A stretch of DNA of 6,100 nucleotides, from contig JAQGHJ010000384.1 in the NCBI GenBank assembly GCA_028288905.1, positions 1-6,100 on the forward strand, written 5' to 3'. The stretch is from Phycisphaerales bacterium. GTDB taxonomy: Bacteria; Planctomycetota; Phycisphaerae; Tepidisphaerales; Tepidisphaeraceae. The notes under the pieces were generated by a model. The model searched no databases. It had not been told where the DNA came from and worked only from the letters and a program-made list of their open reading frames with translations. The translations under genes and the position numbers were made by a program. The number at the start of each line of letters is the position of its first letter. Within the stretch, counting starts at the first letter, position 1. Below are positions 1-4,696 of this stretch, in pieces.

Positions 1-1
1 A

Positions 2-598
2 CCTTGGGTGGAGGCGACACAGTACCTCGCGGGTGAGGCGATCCGTCACGGTTTGACCACCGATCCGTCGCCCCTTCTTGAGGCGATCGCAGCCGCGTCC
101 GAAGGCGGCATCGACGCGGCGCTCCGCCGCGCCCGCGTGACCGCGATAAGGCTCCATGCGGAGGTGGGTTGCATGGCCGGGACGGAAGGCCTCGAAGCGG
201 CGTCCTCGCCCCCGGCTGACAATGCGTCCGATCAGGCGTCCGCGACCGACCCGAGTGACACGGTGAACCGCGACGACGCCGTCGAGTACCTCGACGTGAC
301 GCCAGACCATCTCGGTCGGCTGGTCAATCATGGAACAATCCGGGGGACCGGCAAAGGGAAGTCACTGCGCGTAGATAGGTCGAGCATGTCCGAGTGTCGC
401 CAGAGACAGGTTCAACGAAAGCAGTCGCGCTATGACCGCCCGCCCTCCGGTGAACGCGACGGCAAGGGTCGCCCACAGGAGCCGTCGTCGTGGGTTTGCC
501 GTGGTTGCTTCGTGGAGTCACCTGTGCGAATCGATCGATGCCCGAAGTGTTTCTGCCGTACGTTCTCACCCGGTCGAACGCCGGGGCCACGTCGCTGA
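2..598 (+). CDS. HTH (excisionase-like) plus zinc-ribbon protein, 5' partial
   Basis: The frame is open from the first bases of the window, so the true start probably lies upstream. Codons near the left edge already favour G/C in third position, which supports coding there. Numbering from GTG 8, residues 1-55 are a helical, Ala-rich segment of unknown role. Residues 60-88 are a low-complexity Ala/Ser/Asp linker. Residues 89-125 (DDAVEYLDVTPDHLGRLVNH, then a basic loop and LRVDRSSM) resemble the winged HTH of the excisionase/MerR-like HTH_17 group. Residues 162-183 hold CxxC...CxxC (C164, C167, C178, C181, plus C183), a probable zinc ribbon. An ATG at 173 has a GGAGGT at 160-165 with 7-base spacing, so a shorter 141-residue product holding only the HTH and zinc ribbon is possible. 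DNA binding is inferred; the exact function is not recognised. An excisionase or regulator role would fit the replication-type genes downstream. Confidence 0.6.
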   Translation, partial: PWVEATQYLAGEAIRHGLTTDPSPLLEAIAAASEGGIDAALRRARVTAIRLHAEVGCMAGTEGLEAASSPPADNASDQASATDPSDTVNRDDAVEYLDVTPDHLGRLVNHGTIRGTGKGKSLRVDRSSMSECRQRQVQRKQSRYDRPPSGERDGKGRPQEPSSWVCRGCFVESPVRIDRCPKCFCRTFSPGRTPGPRR

Positions 599-614
599 CA
601 CGGCCGGCGTTCAG

Positions 615-643
615 CTGCGCAGGTACTGCGCAGATAAAATTTA
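615..643. promoter_or_regulatory. Paired CTGCGCAG palindromes beside an AT-rich promoter-like tract
   Basis: CTGCGCAG, itself a perfect 8-base palindrome, occurs at 615-622 and 626-633, separated by GTA. The centre-to-centre distance is 11 bases, about one helical turn. It is followed by an AT-rich run at 634-643 containing TAAAAT (635-640), which resembles a -10 element. No convincing -35 is visible; the palindromes occupy that space. The site lies in the 173-base gap before the DUF1580 gene, so an operator controlling that gene is the simplest reading. The operator role is inference. I see no gene in the rest of the gap (599-771). Confidence 0.4.
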
Positions 644-771
644 CCATGTCGTTTTTGCGGTGTTCCCCCGAGGAATAGCGAATCCTTCATCGTAGCCGAC
701 TGCGCGACGCCCGCGCCGTTGCCGGACTCGTTCAGATGCACCCCGTCGTAATTCTCGATGGAGGTTTGCAA

Positions 772-1074
772 ATGATCGACCTGACGTCCGAGGACCCTAT
801 CACGCTTCGGGATGCGACGAAGCTCTCGTTCCTGCGGCGGAACGGCCGCCGGCCGAACTTGGCGACGCTTTACAGGTGGAGCCAAATCGGCCTCAAGGGA
901 CACACGTTGGAATGCGTCCAGATCGGCGCTTCGCGGTGTACGACCCGGGAGGCGGTCCTGCGTTTCATCGAACGCCTGACGAACGGGACGTCGGGCGCAA
1001 CCGTGACCACGGTGCAACGACGGCGTGCGATCGCCCGGGCGGAACGCGAACTCCGTGAGGACGGCATCGGATGA
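772..1074 (+). CDS. DUF1580 family protein
   Basis: A 100-residue protein. The start at ATG 772 is chosen because GGAGG at 760-764 lies 7 bases upstream; an in-frame ATG at 736 has no comparable site. The sequence follows the planctomycete DUF1580 pattern as I recall it: an N-terminal 'EDPITLRDATKL' helix, a basic stretch (RRNGRRPN, residues 22-29), the 'ATLYRW' helix (31-36), a 'G(L)KG..LE' turn (40-47), 'IGASRCTTREAVLRFIERLT' (51-70), and a charged C-terminal helix (82-97). The arrangement resembles a MerR/excisionase-type winged HTH, with ATLYRW as the likely recognition region, so DNA binding is inferred. The family has no well-established biochemical role that I know of. It sits between the HTH/zinc-ribbon gene and the Rep-like gene, which fits a regulator or accessory factor of that module. 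The stop TGA (1072-1074) begins a half copy (TGACGCA) of the dispersed 13-base palindrome. Confidence 0.75.
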   Translation: MIDLTSEDPITLRDATKLSFLRRNGRRPNLATLYRWSQIGLKGHTLECVQIGASRCTTREAVLRFIERLTNGTSGATVTTVQRRRAIARAERELREDGIG

Positions 1075-1156
1075 CGCAGTAGTAGCCCCCCTCACAACCG
1101 TACGTCGTCCCGGGCCTCGACCGCCTACCTCACCAGCCCTTCCGACAGCAGTACCT

Positions 1157-1345
1157 GTGCAAACGACCATCACCAAATCCGCCGTCCTCAAGAAGGTGAA
1201 CGCGACCGGCAACGGCAGCGTTCCCGACGATGACGCTGCGTCACTCCCGACGACCGGCGGTGAGGACTGGATCGGGGCCAGTCTTTGGATCGGGTGGGAG
1301 AAGGGTGCGAACAAGGGTCGGTACCTGATCCAGCGCGTGCCGAGG
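1157..1345 (+). other. Probable displaced N-terminal coding segment of the Rep-like gene
   Basis: This segment is open in the frame one base offset from the Rep-like gene; that frame runs from GTG 1025 to 1492. It encodes TITKSAVLKKVN, a Gly/Asp/Ser-rich linker, then EDWIGASLWIGWEKG (about 1262-1306). 'DW(I/L)..S....W' is what is expected for the first strand of a Rep_trans domain, and the downstream frame lacks any equivalent. The downstream frame has a stop at 1261-1263, so the join must lie after that, probably between about 1300 and 1345, where 'ARAEEARLFGKQKF' takes over. Possible starts are GTG 1157, or GTG 1055 overlapping the DUF1580 gene; neither has a strong ribosome binding site. 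The hexapeptide KSAVLK also occurs near the Rep C-terminus. A one-base loss, a sequencing error or a decayed gene could explain the offset. Confidence 0.4.
1231..1243. repeat. 13-base palindrome TGACGCTGCGTCA, copy 1
   Basis: A perfect inverted repeat of six bases around a central T, preceded by GA. This copy lies in the displaced Rep N-terminal frame, where it reads Asp-Asp-Ala-Ala-Ser. It is identical to the copies at 2780 and 3134. Confidence 0.8.
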
Positions 1346-2484
1346 AGGCACGGCTCTTCGGCAAGCAAAAGTTCATTACGGTCTGCGGCAGACAAGTGCG
1401 CGTCGAGCCCCTACCGGCCATCCTTGGGGTGGGCAAAGATCGTCGAACCCTCGATTGGGACCTCCGGTACAACGGGATTCGGGTCTGCTTGAAGCGGGAG
1501 TCGAGCCACGGAAACGGCCCGCCGTCCGGGATCGTGGAGATCGACGGCGAGGCCTGCTTGAGGCGGGGGGGATGGCAGTGCTGGAAGGACGTTCTCGGGT
1601 TCGTGTCGGCGCTCGGAGGCGACGTCATTCGTGAAACGATGAGCAGGGTCGACATGTGCCTCGACCTCCCGGGCCAGCCGACGGAACCCTTCCTGACGGC
1701 CCACGCGGAGGGACGCTTCGTGACCCGGGCCAAGAAGTGGACACTGTTTGGCGGCTCCGACGTCAGCCTGTACTTCGGAACCCACCCGTTGCAATTCTTC
1801 ATCTACGACAAGCTGGCGCAGGTGACGACGAAGAAGGCGGCCTTGGTACCGCTCATGGCCGAGCGGCGGTGGGGCGGGGCGGTGCCACCGGCGGCGACGC
1901 GGGTCGAGTACCGACTCGGCCGGGCCGCCCTCGCGAGCCGCGGCGTCACGACGGTCGACTCCTATTTCACGTTCCGCAGCGAGATCGCCGGCTACCTCAC
2001 GAGCAAGTGGCTGCGGCTGGTCGCGGCAATCCCGTCCAAGGGGAACGAGAGCAGGGCGAAACTGCTGCCCCTCTGGACGATGGTTGCCGCGGGGTACGCG
2101 GAGTGGACCGGCGCGGCGGTGACCGCCGCCAAACTCAAACCCGTGCCCGTACCCGTCGCGAGCCCGGACAACCTGATGAAGCAGGTGGTCGGCATTTACG
2201 TCACGCTCGCCGCCCGCGCCGGGAAGGAATTCAAAACCGACGCCGAGTTCCGGAAGTACGCCGCCGGCCTGCTCGCGAAGCAGCTACCTTCGACCTGCTG
2301 GCAGTCGAAGCTCGCCGACAAGTTCGCGGAAGCGAAGTGGGCCGCCGCGGCCGCAGCGCCGGAGGAGTCGGCTGCGAAGAAGGCCGCCGTTACGGTGGCG
2401 GGAGAAGCGCCCCACGTGACGAAGTCGGTCGTGAAGAAGTCGGCCGTCCTGAAATATGCCGGCAACGCTGTGAAGATGCCGTAG
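1285..2484 (+). CDS. Rep_trans-like rolling-circle replication initiator / relaxase-type protein
   Basis: 399 residues from TTG 1285; the start is uncertain (GTG 1294 is an alternative) because the N-terminal strand appears to lie in another frame. Motifs match my recollection of Rep_trans proteins (RepC/RepD-type plasmid initiators, NicK/MOBT relaxases): RVDMCLD (121-127) with two acidic residues, a probable metal site; SLYFG (161-165); FFIYDK (171-176), whose Tyr174 is the candidate nicking residue; and ATRVEYRLG (204-212). 'ACLRRGGWQCWKDVL' and 'LGGDVIRETMSRVD' (90-123) resemble planctomycete Rep homologues. The expected activity is sequence-specific nicking of one strand and covalent attachment via tyrosine, starting rolling-circle replication or transfer. 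The C-terminus (from about 352) is an Ala/Lys-rich tail, possibly nucleic-acid binding. The DUF1580 gene lies upstream and a hairpin follows the stop. Whether it initiates plasmid-like replication, phage replication or conjugation cannot be told; no coupling protein is visible. If the frameshift is real, the product may be inactive. Confidence 0.7.
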   Translation: MDRVGEGCEQGSVPDPARAEEARLFGKQKFITVCGRQVRVEPLPAILGVGKDRRTLDWDLRYNGIRVCLKRESSHGNGPPSGIVEIDGEACLRRGGWQCWKDVLGFVSALGGDVIRETMSRVDMCLDLPGQPTEPFLTAHAEGRFVTRAKKWTLFGGSDVSLYFGTHPLQFFIYDKLAQVTTKKAALVPLMAERRWGGAVPPAATRVEYRLGRAALASRGVTTVDSYFTFRSEIAGYLTSKWLRLVAAIPSKGNESRAKLLPLWTMVAAGYAEWTGAAVTAAKLKPVPVPVASPDNLMKQVVGIYVTLAARAGKEFKTDAEFRKYAAGLLAKQLPSTCWQSKLADKFAEAKWAAAAAAPEESAAKKAAVTVAGEAPHVTKSVVKKSAVLKYAGNAVKMP

Positions 2485-2488
2485 GCGA

Positions 2489-2515
2489 GCCGGGCTGTAC
2501 CGGCGTACAGACGGC
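2489..2515. other. Hairpin just after the Rep-like gene (terminator-like or origin-like)
   Basis: CTGTAC (2495-2500) and GTACAG (2505-2510) pair perfectly around a CGGC loop. GCCG (2489-2492) and CGGC (2512-2515) extend the stem across a small internal loop. It begins 5 bases after the rep stop. There is no T tract, so an intrinsic terminator is not well supported. Hairpins near rep genes serve as nick sites in some rolling-circle replicons, so a double-strand origin is an alternative, purely by inference. Confidence 0.4.
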
Positions 2516-2538
2516 GGCCCCAAAACGAAGGAATGACC

Positions 2539-2687
2539 GTGATCGAGATACCGTTCCAAGGCGACGCCGAGTCGACCGCCCCCTCCGCAGGTGCATAGTG
2601 CGGGCGGCGGACGAGATGGGCGTGAGCCCCTTCGCCGCGGCGACGCTCATGACCGCGTTCTGCCCACTGGCCGGTGAAGCTGCGTAA
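2539..2687 (+). other. Two very small overlapping ORFs (19 and 29 codons), possible remnant
   Basis: GTG 2539 has AGGA at 2529-2532 with 6-base spacing and encodes 19 residues (MIEIPFQGDAE...) ending at TAG 2596-2598. That stop overlaps a GTG at 2598 that opens a 29-residue frame (MRAADEMGVSPFAAATLMTA...) ending at TAA 2685-2687. The second stretch is Ala-rich with strong G/C third positions, so it looks like real coding sequence. The TAGTG overlap could mean coupled translation, or a single small gene split by a frameshift. No family is recognised. Confidence 0.22.
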
Positions 2688-2779
2688 TCGCCGGCCGCGC
2701 CGCCGATCCTGCTGATGCCGCCGTGATTGCGTGCGAACGCGACACCCGAATGAGGGTGGTGGCTCGGGTCCGCAGCGGG

Positions 2780-2792
2780 TGACGCTGCGTCA
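2780..2792. repeat. 13-base palindrome TGACGCTGCGTCA, copy 2
   Basis: An exact copy, same orientation as the others, in DNA without a clear gene. Here the left flank is GG rather than GA. The first three bases would stop a short upstream frame (ATG 2750). Confidence 0.8.
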
Positions 2793-2929
2793 TCAGCGAC
2801 TTCTCGTGCCCGCCGTGAGGCGTACGGGCCGGGTTCAGGGGGCACCCGCGCGGTGAGGGTCCCCGCTCCGGGTGCGGCGGTCGACGCCGTCGGCCGGAAC
2901 GATTCCCCGGCCGCCCCGCCGCTACGCGA

Positions 2930-2942
2930 TGACGCTGCGTCG
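2930..2942. repeat. 13-base palindrome, copy 3 (one mismatch)
   Basis: TGACGCTGCGTCG: the last base is G instead of A, otherwise identical, and preceded by GA. It lies 150 bases after copy 2 and 204 bases before copy 4. Confidence 0.7.
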
Positions 2943-3019
2943 TTGATGCCAACTGCGTCCGGGTCGTCGTAACGGGACGAGTTGAGAAGCGGAAGGCTCA
3001 ATACGAAGGGGGTGACGGC

Positions 3020-3133
3020 GTGCAAAATAAGTCGCTGTGGCACCAGACTCATTCCGCGCAGGCGACGGAGAAGGGGTATGCGGGATATCGAAAGGGCCGA
3101 TCGGGCACACCGCTCACGGGGGCGAAGCTTTGA
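3020..3133 (+). CDS. Small basic hypothetical protein (37 residues)
   Basis: GTG 3020 is preceded by AAGGGGG (3006-3012) with 7-base spacing, a good ribosome binding site. The product reads MQNKSLWHQTHSAQATEKGY, then AGYRKGRSGTPLTGAKL, with stop TGA at 3131-3133 directly abutting a 13-base palindrome. It has many Lys/Arg, two His, one Trp and two Tyr residues, and looks more protein-like than a chance frame. The frame is open upstream to 2933, but no start codon was seen there. G/C third-position bias is weaker than in neighbouring genes, so it may be recently acquired, decaying or spurious. No family is recognised. Confidence 0.3.
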   Translation: MQNKSLWHQTHSAQATEKGYAGYRKGRSGTPLTGAKL

Positions 3134-3146
3134 TGACGCTGCGTCA
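3134..3146. repeat. 13-base palindrome TGACGCTGCGTCA, copy 4
   Basis: An exact copy immediately after the TGA stop (3131-3133) of the 37-codon ORF, giving TGATGACGC. It lies 155 bases before the ribbon-helix-helix gene start. Confidence 0.8.
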
Positions 3147-3158
3147 CACGTAGTCGGC

Positions 3159-3174
3159 TGCCGGCATACCGGCA
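3159..3174. repeat. Short hairpin TGCCGG-CATA-CCGGCA
   Basis: A perfect 6-base stem with a 4-base loop, 12 bases after palindrome copy 4 and upstream of the ribbon-helix-helix gene. There is no T tract, so its role is unknown. It could mark a transcript end for the small ORF before it. Confidence 0.3.
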
Positions 3175-3211
3175 CCGCGGATTCGCCGTGCTCGCAAGTC
3201 GCGACATCGGG

Positions 3212-3241
3212 TATCTTACGAATCGCCCGGGCTCGCGAGCC
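3212..3241. promoter_or_regulatory. Possible promoter/operator of the ribbon-helix-helix gene
   Basis: TATCTT at 3212-3217 resembles a -10 hexamer. It is followed by GGCTCGCGAGCC (3230-3241), a perfect 12-base palindrome 59 bases before the GTG start. Small ribbon-helix-helix proteins often repress their own promoter through such palindromes. No clear -35 is visible, so the promoter call is weak. Confidence 0.25.
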
Positions 3242-3300
3242 GGTGCCCACGAACGTCGCGTGGTGCGGAAGCGAAACCCCGCGTCGGTAGGGAGGACACC

Positions 3301-3561
3301 GTGGCAAAACGTGCTGTGATCCGACTCCAACTTGACGTCGCTGCGAAACAGCAACTCGACAAGCTGTGCGACCGCCGCGGGATGACGCAGATCGCCGTCC
3401 TGTCGCGGCTCGTGAAATGGTTCGGCCGACAGGACGAGGTCGTCCAAGCGTCAGTCCTGAACCTCCTGTCGGACGATGCGCTCGGCGACCTTGCGAACGT
3501 CTTGATCGACCGGCTACATGACACCGATAAGCCGAGCGAGCCGGCCCGCGCGGCGCAGTAG
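3301..3561 (+). CDS. Ribbon-helix-helix-like DNA-binding protein
   Basis: 86 residues from GTG 3301. AGGGAGG (3289-3295) with 5-base spacing fixes the start. Residues 4-11 (RAVIRLQL) form a predicted strand, 13-26 (VAAKQQLDKLCDRR) a first helix, and GMTQ plus 31-41 (IAVLSRLVKWF) a second helix. This is the Arc/MetJ/CopG-type order, although the strand residues are not canonical. The C-terminal half (44-72) is helical and acidic, a possible partner-binding or dimer-extension region. Such proteins dimerise and insert a two-stranded sheet into the major groove of palindromic sites, so it is a natural candidate reader of the 12- or 13-base palindromes nearby; that link is inference. No toxin gene follows, so an antitoxin role is not supported. 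A half site TGACGCA occurs inside the gene at 3383-3389. Confidence 0.6.
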   Translation: MAKRAVIRLQLDVAAKQQLDKLCDRRGMTQIAVLSRLVKWFGRQDEVVQASVLNLLSDDALGDLANVLIDRLHDTDKPSEPARAAQ

Positions 3562-3656
3562 GTCGCGTCGGCCCGAGCCTCGTGACACGGCAGGCACCAA
3601 TGCCGCCCCGCGAACCGTAACGAACCCATCCCCTCGGTTCGGGGTGTGCCTTCCGC

Positions 3657-3682
3657 CTTGATATCCGTCAAGATAAACTTGA
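3657..3682. promoter_or_regulatory. CTTGA/TCAAG alternating inverted repeats before the pilin-like gene
   Basis: CTTGA (3657-3661), TCAAG (3668-3672) and CTTGA (3678-3682) form two overlapping inverted repeats with 6- and 5-base spacers. They lie in a relatively AT-rich patch 55-80 bases before the start of the prepilin-like gene. This could be an operator or promoter region; no standard -35/-10 pair is evident. The rest of the 175-base gap shows no gene. Confidence 0.25.
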
Positions 3683-3736
3683 GGCTGCTCCGGCCACCCT
3701 TGCTCGCTCGGGCGTCCCGCCCGTCGGAGGAATGTC

Positions 3737-4570
3737 ATGGCCGTCCATGTCAGCCGCGCGTCCGCCGGAGGGCGCTGCCGCCCGCCGTCCCGTGCCGCGT
3801 TCACGCTGGTCGAGTTGCTCGTCGTCATCGGCCTGATCGGGCTGCTGACGGGCGCGCTGTTCCCGGCGCTGGCCGCGACGCAGGGGGCCGCCCGGTCCAC
3901 GGTCTGTTTGAGTAACATCCGGCAGGCGGCCGTCGCCGTCGCCATGTACGCCGCGGAGGGCGGTCGCGGGCTCCCGCCGCCGAACGTCAGCACGCCGTCG
4001 CCCGGGCTGTACTGGTGCGACGACGACCGGGTCGGCCGGTTTCTGTCCCGACCCCTCCAAAACACGTCGGCCAACGTGCTGACCTGCCCGGCCGACGAGG
4101 ACGGCGGGCGGTCCTACGCCATGAACGTTTGGGCGAGCGGCAAGGTGGACGGGTACGTGCTGACCGCGTCGCCCGCCCGCGGCACCCTTTGGCGGGGCGG
4201 CGGGCCGGACGCCGCCCGGCTGATCCTCCTGACCGAGGCGTGGTCGACGCTGCGGCCGAGCGGGAGCCGGTGGCTCGCCGAGCCGATCGTCGGGTACGCG
4301 GGCGTGACCCCGGGCCAGCGGTTCGGGGCGGCCGGGGGCGTGGCCGTCAACGCCAAGCGGTGGGGCGTGGCCCGGACCGAACTGCCGTTCTACCGACACC
4401 GCACCGCGACGACCGCGGCGTCCGTCCTGTCGCCCGTCGGCCGTGTGGCGATCGCGTACGCCGACGGGCACGCCGCGATGCGGTCCAACGCCGACCTCGC
4501 CGATCCCGTCACGGGAGTCAGCACGCTCGACAGCCTGTGGTCCCCGCTCGACGCCGCGATCAACAAGTGA
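3737..4570 (+). CDS. Prepilin-type N-terminal cleavage/methylation domain protein (pseudopilin-like)
   Basis: 277 residues from ATG 3737, with GGAGG (3726-3730) 6 bases upstream. A basic leader (residues 1-20) is followed by A21-F22-T-L-V-E26 and a hydrophobic helix to about residue 46, the class III signal of type IV pilins and type II secretion pseudopilins. Prepilin peptidase should cut before Phe22; the -1 residue is Ala, where Gly is usual. 'CLSNIRQAAVAVAMYAAEGG' (57-76) and 'LTCPAD' (115-120) are typical of planctomycete prepilin-like proteins. 'VAIAYADGHAAM' (237-248) matches the C-terminal DGH segment of the large planctomycete H-X9-DG/DUF1559-type group, though His spacing differs. 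It should be an inner-membrane-anchored protein with a periplasmic globular domain, perhaps in a surface filament or secretion apparatus. No other secretion genes are visible, so it is probably one of many paralogues. A GC hairpin (3709-3723) sits just upstream of its ribosome binding site. Confidence 0.85.
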   Translation: MAVHVSRASAGGRCRPPSRAAFTLVELLVVIGLIGLLTGALFPALAATQGAARSTVCLSNIRQAAVAVAMYAAEGGRGLPPPNVSTPSPGLYWCDDDRVGRFLSRPLQNTSANVLTCPADEDGGRSYAMNVWASGKVDGYVLTASPARGTLWRGGGPDAARLILLTEAWSTLRPSGSRWLAEPIVGYAGVTPGQRFGAAGGVAVNAKRWGVARTELPFYRHRTATTAASVLSPVGRVAIAYADGHAAMRSNADLADPVTGVSTLDSLWSPLDAAINK

Positions 4571-4696
4571 CGCGACGCCGGCTGCCCGGCCGACGCGGGC
4601 ACGCATTTCCCACCCGCGCCGACCGTGTTCCCGGTTACGCTACGGCGTCGGGTCGCCGGCCCGGGGCGGGTGTCGGGGGTAACGCGGGTTCACGAC

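Larger units (their letters stand above)
2688..3019. other. Intergenic stretch with no convincing gene
   Basis: This holds two copies of the 13-base palindrome (2780 and 2930) and short frames in several registers. The frame from 2754 to 2970 is open and Ala/Gly/Pro-rich but has no credible start and weaker G/C third-position bias than the neighbouring genes. I see no RNA gene or promoter that I can support. Confidence 0.4.

Noticed and set aside
1300..1345. Programmed -1 frameshift in the Rep-like gene
   Set aside because: I found no A-rich or X-XXY-YYZ slippery heptamer in the correct frame and no obvious stimulatory element; a simple indel is more likely.
430..1395. Long minus-strand open frame (321 codons) opposite the HTH and DUF1580 genes
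   Set aside because: It runs antisense to two better-supported genes, is Arg/Ser/Pro-rich like typical shadows in GC-rich DNA, and has no recognisable domain.
1656..2687. Plus-strand 343-codon frame overlapping rep
   Set aside because: Arg/Gly-rich shadow of the rep gene in another frame. Only its last 29 codons, beyond rep, look possibly real and are listed separately.
2780..3146. CRISPR array or integron cassette array
   Set aside because: Units are only 13 bases with spacings of 150 and 204 bases. There are no cas or integrase genes and no attC-like long imperfect palindromes.
2390..3307. Minus-strand open frame of 305 codons covering the gene-poor stretch
   Set aside because: Its composition is low-complexity Arg/Ser/Ala/Pro, it overlaps the end of rep, and it has no recognisable motif. 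It stays open mainly because the DNA is GC-rich.
3301..3561. Antitoxin of a toxin-antitoxin pair
   Set aside because: No toxin-like gene follows or precedes it at operon distance; the next gene is a pilin-like protein 175 bases away.
3621..3641. Intrinsic terminator after the ribbon-helix-helix gene (CCCC...GGGG stem)
   Set aside because: Only a 4-base core stem with no T tract; too weak to annotate.
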